Numbered from the stretch's first letter, positions 27,528 to 35,551 are shown. The stretch: 64,000 bases of DNA from CAYOSF01 sp964406605 (GCA_964406605.1 CAYOSF010000005.1:1-64000); one strand, 5' to 3'. Numbers and translations are program-made. Notes: a model not told the origin generated them from the sequence alone.

Positions 27528-28291
27528 GACACCAACTCCAGGATACGCTCTACTACCTGGTCGAGCGAGAGGTGATCGGTGTCGATGATGACGGCGTCCT
27601 CGGCCGGCCGGAGGGGGGAATGGGCCCGTCCGCTGTCGATGGTGTCGCGGAGCGCCAGCTCCCGGCGGACCTCCTCGAGCGTTACGCCCGGCCGCTTTGG
27701 GAGGAGCTCCTCGTGGCGGCGGCGGACGCGCTCTTCGGGCGAGGCCTCCAGATAGACCTTGAGCGGGGCATCCGGCACCACCACCGTACCGATATCGCGT
27801 CCCGCCATCACGGTATCTGCCTGCCTGCCTATCTTTCGCTGGAGCGACACCATGGCATCGCGCACGGCGGGCACGCGGGAGACGAGCGAGACCGCCTCGC
27901 CCACTTCCGCCGACGGAAGCCGTTGCGTCACGTCGTTCCCGTTCACCAGGACGCGGGCGGGCTCGGGCGGGCCGGGCTGCACGTCTACAGAGGCGCCCTC
28001 CACGAGCTCAGCTAGGGCATCTTCGTCGTCGAGGTCGATTCCTCGATCCAGGGCCAGGCAGGTAATGGCGCGGTACATCGAGCCGGTATCCAGGAAGCGA
28101 TAGCCCAACCGCTCGGCTACCCGGCTGCCCACGGCGCTCTTGCCTGAGGCGACGGGACCGTCGATGGCGATACAGCGGGGCGGCCGGCCGGGACCGTCAC
28201 GACGGCGTCTGTCCGCTTCGACCTTCGTACTCTCCCCTCCACGAATTGGTCGTTTGGGGGGATTATAGGGCCGCGCCCGCGAGGGGGACAA
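27515..28291 (-). CDS. cmk: Cytidylate kinase, start uncertain
   Basis: Phosphorylates CMP and dCMP. P-loop GPVASGKSAVG, then DTGSMYRAIT, GRDIGTVV and DAPLKVYLEASPEERVRRR as in bacterial Cmk. From RCIAIDGPV to the end there are 220 residues, the normal size. The only standard start in frame is TTG at 28291, which has no ribosome binding site and lies on a strong promoter (-35/-10 at 28286-28291/28262-28267). Between that promoter and the P-loop there is GGAGGGGAG but no ATG, GTG or TTG in frame; ATT at 28246, ACG or a sequencing frameshift are options. First gene of the cmk-plsC-ispH run. Confidence 0.88.
   Translation of the reverse strand: MSPSRARPYNPPKRPIRGGESTKVEADRRRRDGPGRPPRCIAIDGPVASGKSAVGSRVAERLGYRFLDTGSMYRAITCLALDRGIDLDDEDALAELVEGASVDVQPGPPEPARVLVNGNDVTQRLPSAEVGEAVSLVSRVPAVRDAMVSLQRKIGRQADTVMAGRDIGTVVVPDAPLKVYLEASPEERVRRRHEELLPKRPGVTLEEVRRELALRDTIDSGRAHSPLRPAEDAVIIDTDHLSLDQVVERILELVSCRS
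28262..28291 (-). promoter_or_regulatory. Promoter of the cmk-plsC-ispH operon
   Basis: TTGTCC (28291-28286), 18-bp GC-rich spacer, TATAAT (28267-28262) on the minus strand. The match to consensus -10 is perfect. It overlaps the only standard in-frame start of cmk. Confidence 0.65.
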
Positions 28292-28374
28292 GGAGGGTGA
28301 ACCGGCGGAACGAGGGTGGCGGCTGCGCTGCCGATCGCATCGCTCTCACCGAACTCGGTGAGGCTTCAGTGCGT

Positions 28375-28668
28375 TCAGGTGGGGCCGTGGCGGTGCTCCA
28401 CCTCGACCTCAAACGATTTCCAGAGCAGGAATTGACGTACGCCCAAGCGGACCGTCTGCGCCCATCCGACGAGCGAGTTCGCGACGAGGATCTTCAACCC
28501 TTCGAGGTCGATCGCCCTGTAGGGTGCCGTGTTCTTGCCTTTGAGGTAGGTGTCGACCGACACCTCGGGCCGGCCGCTTCAGGTGAGGGGCGGGATGAAG
28601 TCGAGGGCCATGACTCCGCCGCGCTCTCGCGCAAGCTGGATCGCCTCAGGCGATAACGATATTTCCAT
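28375..28668 (-). CDS. Probable selenoprotein with in-frame TGA (HesB-like or CC/Se-type small protein)
   Basis: 97 residues if TGA at 28581-28579 is read as selenocysteine (U30). Before it: MEISLSPEAIQLARERGG then VMALDFIPPLT; after it: SGRPEVSVDTYLKGKN, then YRAIDLEGLKILVANSL and VRQFLLWKSFEVEVEHRHG. Both halves look like one protein: helix, strand, the U in a U-S-G turn, then strands, faintly like HesB/IscA-type or the small CC/Se motif proteins (tentative). The ATG at 28668 has GGAAGGA six bases upstream. A hairpin with a GGUC loop lies 20 nt after the TGA. The alternative is a gene broken by a nonsense mutation, but the 67 codons after it stay open. Selenium-insertion genes are not in the window. 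Confidence 0.62.
28548..28565 (-). promoter_or_regulatory. SECIS-like hairpin
   Basis: RNA on the minus strand: AGGUGUC-GGUC-GACACCU, a perfect 7-bp stem with a 4-nt loop GGUC. The loop starts 20 nt after the UGA; bacterial SECIS elements have their apical loop about 16-37 nt after UGA with a G at the start of the loop, and the E. coli fdhF loop is also GGUC. The bulged U of fdhF is absent. Confidence 0.58.
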
Positions 28669-28940
28669 CGCTCGTCCTTCCGGAGTGCCTTGCTCTTGCT
28701 CCATCATCATACCCGACGGCGCGGGGCAGCGTGCCGGTGATTGCGCAAAGGGCCGCGTTGGTTCGCTCGACATAATCATGAACGGGCATGCTCAGACCAG
28801 CGGAGAGGGGGTAGCGGCTAGGGGCGGGCGCGCCTATCATAGGGCGCGAGCAACAGGATAGGGGTGGATCTGCCGATGCTGTATATGGTAGGCCCGTGAG
28901 GGCTGCCGCGAGAGAATCCGCTCATCGGAGGGATCTGTCT

Positions 28941-29642
28941 TTGAGGCTCGTCGCCGTATCGGCGCTTGTCGCGTTCGGCTTCATCGCCGCGCTGGCGTGG
29001 AACGCGCCGTCCGTTCTGTCCGGTCCTAACTGCGACGTCGATGCCGGGATCGACAGCGAGGAGCAAGAGTTTCTGCGGCTGATCAACGACTACCGGCAGC
29101 AGAACGGTCTCGCGCCCCTCGCCCTCTCGGACACTCTGAACCACTCCGCGGCCTGGAAGTCCCAGAACATGGCCGCGGAGAGCTACTTTGCCCACGATGA
29201 CACGCCGATCGGGCGCACGTGGATCGAGCGGATCCGCGACTGCGGCTACACATACAACACCTGGCTGGGAGAGAACATCCTGGCCGGGAGCGAGACGGCC
29301 GCGGTTGCGTTCGAGCGGTGGCGGAACAGCCCAGGCCACAACGGAAACATGCTCGGTGCCAACTACACGGCGATCGGCATCGGCAGGGCATACGGCGGCC
29401 CGTACGGTTGGTACTGGACGACGGACTTCGGAGGCGTCGCGGACGGGTACAGCCAGCCGCCGGCCAGCTATCCGTGCGCCGACTTAACCGGCGATGGGAA
29501 GGTGCTTGTGGGGGATATCGTCTTCGTTTCCAGCAAGTATCAGACCGCCGATCCCGTCGCCGACCTGGACCACGACGGCCTTGTGCTTGTGGCCGACGTG
29601 CTCATCGTGGTGTCGCAGTACTTCACCGAATGCTCGGCGTGA
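28941..29642 (+). CDS. Secreted CAP-domain (SCP/PR-1) protein with C-terminal dockerin pair
   Basis: 233 residues. Signal peptide RLVAVSALVAFGFIAALAW, then a CAP domain (~45-170) with INDYRQQNGLAPLALSDTL, YFAHDD, GENI and WRNSPGHNGNML, holding the usual His/Glu cavity residues, and a dockerin-like pair DLTGDGKVLVGDIVFVSSKY and DLDHDGLVLVADVLIVVSQY at the end. Bacterial CAP proteins are extracellular with unclear function. TTG at 28941 is chosen for GGAGGG eight bases upstream and because it begins the signal peptide; GTG at 28896 would add 15 residues. It shares the dockerin-like end with the proteins at 9.2-11.3 kb. Confidence 0.85.
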   Translation: MRLVAVSALVAFGFIAALAWNAPSVLSGPNCDVDAGIDSEEQEFLRLINDYRQQNGLAPLALSDTLNHSAAWKSQNMAAESYFAHDDTPIGRTWIERIRDCGYTYNTWLGENILAGSETAAVAFERWRNSPGHNGNMLGANYTAIGIGRAYGGPYGWYWTTDFGGVADGYSQPPASYPCADLTGDGKVLVGDIVFVSSKYQTADPVADLDHDGLVLVADVLIVVSQYFTECSA

Positions 29643-29675
29643 GGCCGGATACCAAGTGTCGCGGCCGGTGAATGC

Positions 29676-29703
29676 GAGCCCAGGCTGAAGGCCTGGGCTC
29701 TAC
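29676..29703 (-). repeat. REP-like hairpin with CTAC foot
   Basis: GAGCCCAGGC-TGAAG-GCCTGGGCTC, a perfect 10-bp stem; the last C begins CTAC (29700-29703). Same loop as the element at 6559 but with different, still paired, arms. Confidence 0.7.
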
Positions 29704-29820
29704 CGTGCTTCTTGGATGTGGCGGCACGCGCGCCGGCCCGCTGGCCGGGCATCGGCCACATCGCGCGCCCTTCCGGGGAAGGGCGGCTCGCGGCCTAAGG
29801 TTTGGGATCTACGCGGATAC

Positions 29821-29875
29821 CCCTTCGACAAGCTCAGGGCGGGCTCTGAAGGTCGCCGCTACGGGAACGTGGTAG
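29821..29875. repeat. REP element abutting the assembly gap
   Basis: CCCTTCGACAAGCTCAGGG core, GGTCGCCG and CTAC (29859-29862), identical to the end of the 365-bp unit, then cut by the N run. Confidence 0.8.
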
Positions 29876-29975
29876 NNNNNNNNNNNNNNNNNNNNNNNNN
29901 NNNNNNNNNNNNNNNNNNNNNNNNNNNNNNNNNNNNNNNNNNNNNNNNNNNNNNNNNNNNNNNNNNNNNNNNNNN
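29876..29975. other. Assembly gap of 100 N
   Basis: Exactly 100 N, the usual placeholder for a scaffold gap of unknown size. Flanking bases are both parts of the 365-bp tandem unit, which is why assembly failed. Confidence 0.95.
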
Positions 29976-30064
29976 CGGTGTGAGAGGGAGACGCGACCCC
30001 AGCCTGAAGGCTGGGGCATGTGGGCGGGCGGATGCCCGGAGCGGGTGCAGGGATGGGTACCCGA

Positions 30065-30089
30065 GGGCGGGCTCGAAACCCGCCCCTAC
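30065..30089 (-). repeat. REP-like hairpin with CTAC foot
   Basis: GGGCGGG/CCCGCCC stem with 7-nt loop and CTAC at 30086-30089; repeated at 30430-30454. Confidence 0.6.
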
Positions 30090-30145
30090 AGGGCGGGGGC
30101 GCGAACGGTGGGGGAGGGAGAGGCGGCCTGTGCTTGATGCCCGCA

Positions 30146-30171
30146 GGGCGGACACGGGGGTCCGCCCCTAC
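30146..30171 (-). repeat. REP-like hairpin with CTAC foot
   Basis: GGGCGGAC/GTCCGCCC stem with 6-nt loop and CTAC at 30168-30171 followed by GG; repeated at 30511-30536. Confidence 0.62.
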
Positions 30172-30807
30172 GGATGTGGTGGTGGGAGGAGGGCCGGGCG
30201 GCGATGGAGGATGGTCGGTGGCGACCCTTCGACAAGCTCAGGGCGGGCTCTGAAGGTCGCCGCTACGGGAACGTGGTAGGCGGGGTCTTCGAGCGGGGCC
30301 GGTGAATCTTGAGGCCGGACAGGTATCCGTAGGGGCGCGACGGTGTGAGAGGGAGACGCGACCCCAGCCTGAAGGCTGGGGCATGTGGGCGGGCGGATGC
30401 CCGGAGCGGGTGCAGGGATGGGTACCCGAGGGCGGGCTCGAAACCCGCCCCTACAGGGCGGGGGCGCGAACGGTGGGGGAGGGAGAGGCGGCCTGTGCTT
30501 GATGCCCGCAGGGCGGACACGGGGGTCCGCCCCTACGGATGTGGTGGTGGGAGGAGGGCCGGGCGGCGATGGAGGATGGTCGGTGGCGACCCTTCGACAA
30601 GCTCAGGGCGGGCTCTGAAGGTCGCCGCTACGGGAACGTGGTAGGCGGGGTCTTCGAGCGGGGCCGGTGAATCTTGAGGCCGGACAGGTATCCGTAGGGG
30701 CGCGACGGTGTGAGAGGGAGACGCGACCCCAGCCTGAAGGCTGGGGCATGTGGGCGGGCGCGCACAGAGCTTCGGTCCTGGCTGGGCTACGGGGTTTCCT
30801 GGGCGGG

Positions 30808-31800
30808 CTAGCCCGGGATCCCCATCGCGATGAGCCAGCCGAGCCCGAAGCAGATGGGGAAGGTGAGGATCCAGGCGGCCACGATGTTGTAGGCGACACC
30901 CCAGCGGACGGCTGAGAGACGCCGCGTCGACCCGACGCCCATGATCGCGGACCCGATGGTGTGCGTGGTGCTGAGGGGGATGCCGAATCGGGAGGTGATG
31001 GTGAGCGTGGTGGCGGCGGCGGCCTCCGCGGCGAAACCCTGGTACGTCTCCAGGTGGGTCACCCGCATTCCCAGCGTGCGGATGATGCGCCAGCCACCGG
31101 CCATGGTGCTTACGCCCATCGTGCCGGCGCCCAGCAGGATCGTCCAGAGGGGGACGCTAAACTCGCTGGTCGGCGTGCCGTTGTAGATGGCGATGGCCAT
31201 GGCCATGACGCCGATCGCCTTCTGGCCGTCGGCGGTGCCGTGGCTGAACGCCATGAACGCTGAGGAGACGATTTGGAGCGGGGCGAACAGGCGCCTCATG
31301 GCGGAAGGGTTGGCCTTCCGGAATACCCACAGAATGCCGACCATGACGAGAAACGCGCCCGCGAACCCGAAGACCACAGCGGCGCCAACGCCTGTGAACA
31401 CCTTCTGCCATCCGCTCCAGAGCAGGACGTCCGTGCCGCCCACGGCGACGGCCGCGCCGGCGATGGCGGCGACGATGCCGTGGCTCTCGCTGGTGGGCAA
31501 CCCGAAGTAGGCGGCGAAGGAGCTCCAGAACACAACAGCCAGCGCGGCGGCGGCGGCGGTCTCCAGGGTAATGGCCTGGATGTCCACGATGTCCTTGCCG
31601 ATGGTGGTGGCCACGGCCGTGCCGGCGAAGACGCCGGCCAGGTTCAGCACGGCGGCCATGGTTACAGCGATGAACGGCGGGAGGGCCCGGGTGGAGACGG
31701 CGGTGGCGATGGAGTTGGGAGCGTCGGTCCAGCCGTTGACCGCCTCGAACGCAAGGATACACATGATGGTGAAGATGAGGAAAGGGAGGCCCTCAGTCAT
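30808..31800 (-). CDS. PiT-family low-affinity inorganic phosphate transporter
   Basis: 330 residues, inner-membrane protein with about 10 hydrophobic segments. The inverted-repeat PiT signatures are clear: FEAVNGWTDAPNSIATAVSTR in the N-half and FMAFSHGTADGQKAIGVM in the C-half, both with the conserved Asp/Asn substrate residues. Imports phosphate (as metal-phosphate) driven by protons or sodium. Downstream partner on the same strand is the DUF47 protein gene, whose stop is 82 bases before this start; PiT-DUF47 pairing is standard. Its 3' end abuts the 365-bp repeats. Confidence 0.93.
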   Translation of the reverse strand: MTEGLPFLIFTIMCILAFEAVNGWTDAPNSIATAVSTRALPPFIAVTMAAVLNLAGVFAGTAVATTIGKDIVDIQAITLETAAAAALAVVFWSSFAAYFGLPTSESHGIVAAIAGAAVAVGGTDVLLWSGWQKVFTGVGAAVVFGFAGAFLVMVGILWVFRKANPSAMRRLFAPLQIVSSAFMAFSHGTADGQKAIGVMAMAIAIYNGTPTSEFSVPLWTILLGAGTMGVSTMAGGWRIIRTLGMRVTHLETYQGFAAEAAAATTLTITSRFGIPLSTTHTIGSAIMGVGSTRRLSAVRWGVAYNIVAAWILTFPICFGLGWLIAMGIPG

Positions 31801-31882
31801 TCGAGTTCTTCTTGGCGCGCAAGAAAAGGAAGCCTAGCTTCCCTTTCCATCCTGACCACCAGTCTCCGCCTCTCTGCGCCGC

Positions 31883-32509
31883 TCAGGCATGTTTCAGGAC
31901 GATCCCCTCCAGCACCTGGGCCACCTGCTCTCCGCTGTCCGTCGCGTTCTCCAGGTGATCGTAGATGTCGCGCCACTTGATGATGTCGGTCGCGCTCGTG
32001 CCGTTGCGGAACAGCTCGGCGCTGGCGTTGCGGAACAGCCTGTCGGCCTCATTCTCCAGGCGGTTGATCTCCACCAGTTGCTCGTGGATCTTCTTCATGT
32101 CCGGGCGGCGGCGAAGGTTGCCGACGGCCCGCTCGATCTGAATGCACTGCAGCCGCAGCAGGTCCGCCAGCGACTTGGCGACCGGCGTCGGCTCATCAAT
32201 GTCGTAGATGCGAACGGCCGTCGACGCCTCCTCCATGAAATCCATCATGTCATCCATCCGCTCGGCCAGCGCGGCGATGTCCTCCCTGTCCAGGGGCGTC
32301 ACGAAGGTCTGGTGGATCTGAAGGTAGAGCTCGTGGGTGATGTCATCCCCTTGGTGTTCCAGTTCGCGGATGCGTCCGGTCTTCAGTTCCACGTTCTCAA
32401 AGTGCTCCAGGAGATCGGTCAGGGCCTCGCTCGCCAGCACCAGGTTGCGGGCATCCTGCTCGAATAGGTCGTAGAACCGATAGCTGCGTGGGATCAGGGA
32501 GAACCGCAT
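31883..32509 (-). CDS. DUF47 (PhoU-like) PiT accessory protein
   Basis: 208 residues, all-helical. Seen: DLFEQDARNLVLASEAL, IRELEHQGDDITHELYLQI, TPLDREDIAALAERMDDMMD and IKWRDIYDHLENATDSGEQV, with the metal-binding Glu/Asp clusters of the PhoU fold. DUF47 proteins modulate PiT phosphate transport from the cytosolic side. First gene of the operon with the transporter. Start region has no good ribosome binding site, but a -10-like TATCTA (32538-32533) and a 25-base palindrome lie just upstream. Confidence 0.92.
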   Translation of the reverse strand: MRFSLIPRSYRFYDLFEQDARNLVLASEALTDLLEHFENVELKTGRIRELEHQGDDITHELYLQIHQTFVTPLDREDIAALAERMDDMMDFMEEASTAVRIYDIDEPTPVAKSLADLLRLQCIQIERAVGNLRRRPDMKKIHEQLVEINRLENEADRLFRNASAELFRNGTSATDIIKWRDIYDHLENATDSGEQVAQVLEGIVLKHA

Positions 32510-32541
32510 GATGGCATCACCATTCTGTGGGCTAGATAGAG

Positions 32542-32566
32542 TGATGGCACCCCTGGGGTGCCATCA
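32542..32566. promoter_or_regulatory. 25-bp perfect palindrome in the DUF47-pit promoter
   Basis: Arms TGATGGCACCCC and GGGGTGCCATCA around a single T. It spans the region where the -35 and spacer of the DUF47 promoter should be and lies between two divergent gene starts, so an operator is more likely than a terminator. The regulator is unknown; a phosphate response is a guess from the genes. Confidence 0.55.
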
Positions 32567-32713
32567 TCGAGCATCTTGTGGTGCGAAGCAGGGTTGTGAT
32601 TTCGTACACCTATTGCGACGCTATCATAGGGGTAGTCTACGATCAAGCGGTTGAGGGGACGCCGCGCCTGAGTATGCCGGTCCAGCCGCAAGAGCTGAGC
32701 AGGAGGTTCGTCG

Positions 32714-34369
32714 ATGCGCTCTAAGGCCCGCCTCGCACTTGCTACATGCCTCGCGTCCCTCGCTGTGCTCGCCCTCACAGCGTGTGCGGACGAAGGTTCA
32801 TCTCTGCCGTCGACGGTACGGCTGAGTGCAGACCCGGGGCTGGCCGAGCGCGCCGTCGCCGTCGCGGGCGAGATACTGGCCGTCCGCGGCCTAACCGTCG
32901 AGCCGGCGAGCGACCCGGCGGAAGCCGACCTCGTCGTAAGCGAGACGCCGACAGACGGGAGCGCCGCCTCATTCGTGTCTCGCTACTGGGTCGTTGCGGT
33001 CGGTCAGCCGCATCAAGCGCAAGGACTGACGGCGGCCGAGTTGGCCGGGATCGTTTCCGGCGATGTCGCCGACTGGTCCTCCCTCACAGGGGAAGGAACC
33101 CCGCTGCGGCTCCTGATTCCCGCCGACCCCTATCCGCCCCTCGACCAGTGGTGGCCGGGCACCACGGCGGTGGCGCAGACGCTACCCGTAGCCGACATCC
33201 CGGCGGCGCTGAAGGCCGATCCGGGAGCCGTGGCGCTGTTGCCTCTCGAAGCGGTCGACGCCCGCGTGCGGGGCCTGGCCGTCGACGGAATCGACCCTGT
33301 GTTCGGAGAGGGCGAGGCGGGCTCCTATGCTCTCGTGGAGCGAGCGTGGGTATCGACGGGACAGGCAGACAACGAGGAGTTCGCGCAGTTGCTGGATGAG
33401 GCAGCGCGGGGAGTTGCGGAACGGCTGACGCTGCCGCCTCCCGAGCCCATCATTCTCCGCGCAACGGGCGACATCATTCCCGCTCGCTGCGTGTACGAGA
33501 GGCATCAGGCCTACGGCGATCTCCGGCACGCCTTTCTCGAGTTGGGGCCCTGGCTGGCCGAAGCCGACATCACCGTCGGCAGCCTGGACGCTTCCCTCTC
33601 GGATGCCGGCGTTCCCATCGGTTGCGTCGAGACGTACAGCCTATTGGCGCCCGCGGGCACCGTGGAAGGGCTGGCTCTCTCGGGCTTCGACGTGATGACG
33701 GTGGCGACGAACCACGTCAAGGACTGCGGCCAGGAATACTGCGGAGACCAAGCCTTCTTTGACACCCTGGCGAACCTTCGCGGGGCCGGCATCGCGCCCG
33801 TGGGCGGTGGGGCCGATCTGGCGGAAGCGCGTCAGCCTGCCGTCCTCACGGTCGGGGGCGTCCGTTTCGCTTTCCTGGGCTATGACGAGATCGCGCCGTA
33901 CTATCACGCCGAGCCAGGATACGCCGGCACGGCCCCGCTGGAGGAGGCCTATCTGCGGGAGGACGTGGCCGCAGCGCAACAGCAGGCCGACGTGGTGGTC
34001 GTGCTTCCCCATTGGGGCGTCGAGTACACGGCGGATCCGACCCTGGGACAGCGGGCGCTGGCGGCCGCCGCCGTGGAGGCCGGCGCCGACCTGGTGATCG
34101 GGAACCATCCCCACTGGGTGGAGGCCGCCGAGTACATCGGCGATGCATTCGTGGCCTACGCGCTGGGCAACTTCGTCTTCGACCAGGACTGGTCGGTGGA
34201 GACCCAGCAGGGCGCGGTACTGGACGTGGCCTTTCACGGCGCCGACCTGAAAGGCATTCGGTACTATCCGATCCGCATCATCGACCAGCACCAGCCGACC
34301 TTTGCCGGACCGGAAGAAGCGCAAGAGATACTCGACCGCATATGGACGGCGAGCGCCGTTCTGGAGTAG
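32714..34369 (+). CDS. Lipoprotein with substrate-binding-like domain and CapA-type metallophosphatase domain
   Basis: 551 residues. Signal peptide with lipobox VLALTAC, so exported and lipid-anchored. Residues ~35-235 resemble a truncated type 2 periplasmic binding protein (phosphate-binding PstS-like: GLTAAELAGIVSGDVADW, LRLLIPADPYPP). Residues ~245-540 are a PGA_cap/CapA domain: GDIIPAR, SLDASLSD, VATNHVKDCG, VVVLPHWGVEYT, VIGNHPHWVEA and YALGNFVFDQDW, holding the metal-binding Asp/His set. CapA proteins act in polyglutamate capsule work, but many relatives are unassigned phosphatases. AGGAGG precedes the ATG by seven bases. Lies divergent from the phosphate transporter operon, which may hint at a phosphate link. 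Confidence 0.85.
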   Translation: MRSKARLALATCLASLAVLALTACADEGSSLPSTVRLSADPGLAERAVAVAGEILAVRGLTVEPASDPAEADLVVSETPTDGSAASFVSRYWVVAVGQPHQAQGLTAAELAGIVSGDVADWSSLTGEGTPLRLLIPADPYPPLDQWWPGTTAVAQTLPVADIPAALKADPGAVALLPLEAVDARVRGLAVDGIDPVFGEGEAGSYALVERAWVSTGQADNEEFAQLLDEAARGVAERLTLPPPEPIILRATGDIIPARCVYERHQAYGDLRHAFLELGPWLAEADITVGSLDASLSDAGVPIGCVETYSLLAPAGTVEGLALSGFDVMTVATNHVKDCGQEYCGDQAFFDTLANLRGAGIAPVGGGADLAEARQPAVLTVGGVRFAFLGYDEIAPYYHAEPGYAGTAPLEEAYLREDVAAAQQQADVVVVLPHWGVEYTADPTLGQRALAAAAVEAGADLVIGNHPHWVEAAEYIGDAFVAYALGNFVFDQDWSVETQQGAVLDVAFHGADLKGIRYYPIRIIDQHQPTFAGPEEAQEILDRIWTASAVLE

Positions 34370-34434
34370 TCGCGCGGCGGAAGGCACGCGGGTACCGATG
34401 ATCCGCGAGGCGGCGCGCCGCACACTGTCAACAT

Positions 34435-34453
34435 GCGCCGCACCATGCGGCGC
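34435..34453 (+). terminator. GC hairpin after the CapA-type gene
   Basis: GCGCCGCA-CCA-TGCGGCGC, 66 bases past the stop. No T tract; termination is only possible. The rest of 34370-34637 shows nothing. Confidence 0.35.
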
Positions 34454-34637
34454 GTTCGACGCCCCCGCATTCGCCGAGAAACCCACGAAGCGAGCGCCGG
34501 GGAGCTGATCGGGGAGCTATTCGAGACGTGCCAAGCCGAAGGAAGAGCAAGAGACGCCAGAGCGGAGTGTGCCCTTCCTACGGCACCACTCCGCTCGGTG
34601 CTGCAAAGGGGGAGAGCGGGTCAGATCCCTGCCTCTC

Positions 34638-35129
34638 CTACGCGGCCGCCTGCAGTTCGACAAGAATCTGGTCAGTTACTGCTTGACCAGTCTCGACGCG
34701 GTGCTTGAGGCCGCGGGTGGTCGACCAGACTGCCTCTGCGATCTGTGGCCTGGCGAAGAGCATGTCCATCAGCATGCCGAGGGGCCCCAACCTCAGCTCA
34801 TACGAAAGCGTCAAGCTCACGATCGTGCCTTGACCGTTGGACGTCAGGTCGAAGCGGCCGAGTGCTCTCTTGAGCGGGCCACCATTGTCGTAGATCTCAA
34901 TCGTCATCGACCGGCCCTCATCCCAGTCGTCCACCCTTTCTTCCAGCCAGCCGCTGGGGTTCACCAAGTCGGAATGCCGGCTCGCTCCTATGCCGGTCCT
35001 CGCTTCTGAGGTGTACTTGGCCTCTGCAACCGCCGGGCTGTATTCCTGCACCGCCGAAAGGTCGGAAAGCACCGCCCATACCTTCTCCGCGGGCGCGTCG
35101 ATCTGGACTGCACTGCTGACTTCTGTCAT
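34638..35129 (-). CDS. SRPBCC (polyketide cyclase/START-like) protein
   Basis: 163 residues. Helix-grip fold: VSSAVQIDAPAEKVWAVLSD at the start and the long C-terminal helix AEAVWSTTRGLKHRVETG. Binds hydrophobic ligands in related proteins; here the ligand is unknown. ATG at 35129 has GGGAG nearby; it begins 30 bases after the DUF2630 stop, so the two form an operon. Confidence 0.82.
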   Translation of the reverse strand: MTEVSSAVQIDAPAEKVWAVLSDLSAVQEYSPAVAEAKYTSEARTGIGASRHSDLVNPSGWLEERVDDWDEGRSMTIEIYDNGGPLKRALGRFDLTSNGQGTIVSLTLSYELRLGPLGMLMDMLFARPQIAEAVWSTTRGLKHRVETGQAVTDQILVELQAAA

Positions 35130-35159
35130 TTTGTCTCTCCCGGGCGTCTTCCCGCGCAA

Positions 35160-35456
35160 CTACGCCGCCCGGCCCCCGCGGTGCCCGTCGTCGATCCCGA
35201 CCCTGACGGGGGCAACGACGTTGTCGTAATCGCGGCCGTACAGGCGCTCGTAGACGCGGTCTATGAAGCCGTCTATCCCCTCGCGGTGCCCGACCAGTTC
35301 CTTGCGTCGCTTCTCCCAGAGCTTGTCGAGCTCCGTGGAGATGTCCTGGATTCGGTGACGGACGTCCGTGTCGCTGCTGCGGCCGTTGCCGGCGAGGCGG
35401 TAGAGCCCGGCCCGCTCGGCCGAGAGCTTGTTTATGAGGTCCATCGTTGTCTTCAT
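35160..35456 (-). CDS. DUF2630 family small helical protein
   Basis: 98 residues: LINKLSAERAGLYRLAGNG, then RIQDISTELDKLWEKRRKEL and FIDRVYERLYG. The DLDxLWE-RR pattern is that of DUF2630, short helical proteins of unknown function in Actinobacteria and Chloroflexota. Start at 35456 has GGAG ten bases upstream. First gene in an operon with the SRPBCC gene; a CRP/FNR-like inverted repeat lies upstream. Confidence 0.65.
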   Translation of the reverse strand: MKTTMDLINKLSAERAGLYRLAGNGRSSDTDVRHRIQDISTELDKLWEKRRKELVGHREGIDGFIDRVYERLYGRDYDNVVAPVRVGIDDGHRGGRAA

Positions 35457-35551
35457 TACCCAGCGCTCCTTTCCTGGATTCGCTGCTGGAAGGAGGCTCC
35501 GTATCATCGTTCCGGGCCTCTCTCCCGTGCCCCCGTGGGGTATCTGAGCAC

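Larger units (their letters stand above)
29976..30760. repeat. 365-bp tandem repeat made of hairpins
   Basis: Units begin at 29976, 30341 and 30706 (third only 55 bases). The two full units look identical. Each holds CCCCAGCC-TGAA-GGCTGGGG, then GGGCGGG...CCCGCCC with CTAC (30065-30089, 30430-30454), then GGGCGGAC...GTCCGCCC with CTAC (30146-30171, 30511-30536), then the CCCTTCGACAAGCTCAGGG element with CTAC. ORFs over it (77-99 residues) are repeat translations. Identity between copies means a recent expansion. Confidence 0.92.

Noticed and set aside
28579..28779. Two separate small genes at 28375-28563 and 28579-28779
   Set aside because: The first ends in TGA in frame with the second, which lacks its own ribosome binding site; a joined selenoprotein explains both.
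29976..30760. CRISPR array
   Set aside because: Units are 365 bp and continuous, with no short repeat-spacer pattern and no cas gene.
34433..34708. 91-residue plus-strand ORF after the CapA-type gene
   Set aside because: Low-complexity Arg/Ala-rich, overlaps the end of the SRPBCC gene on the other strand, no ribosome binding site.
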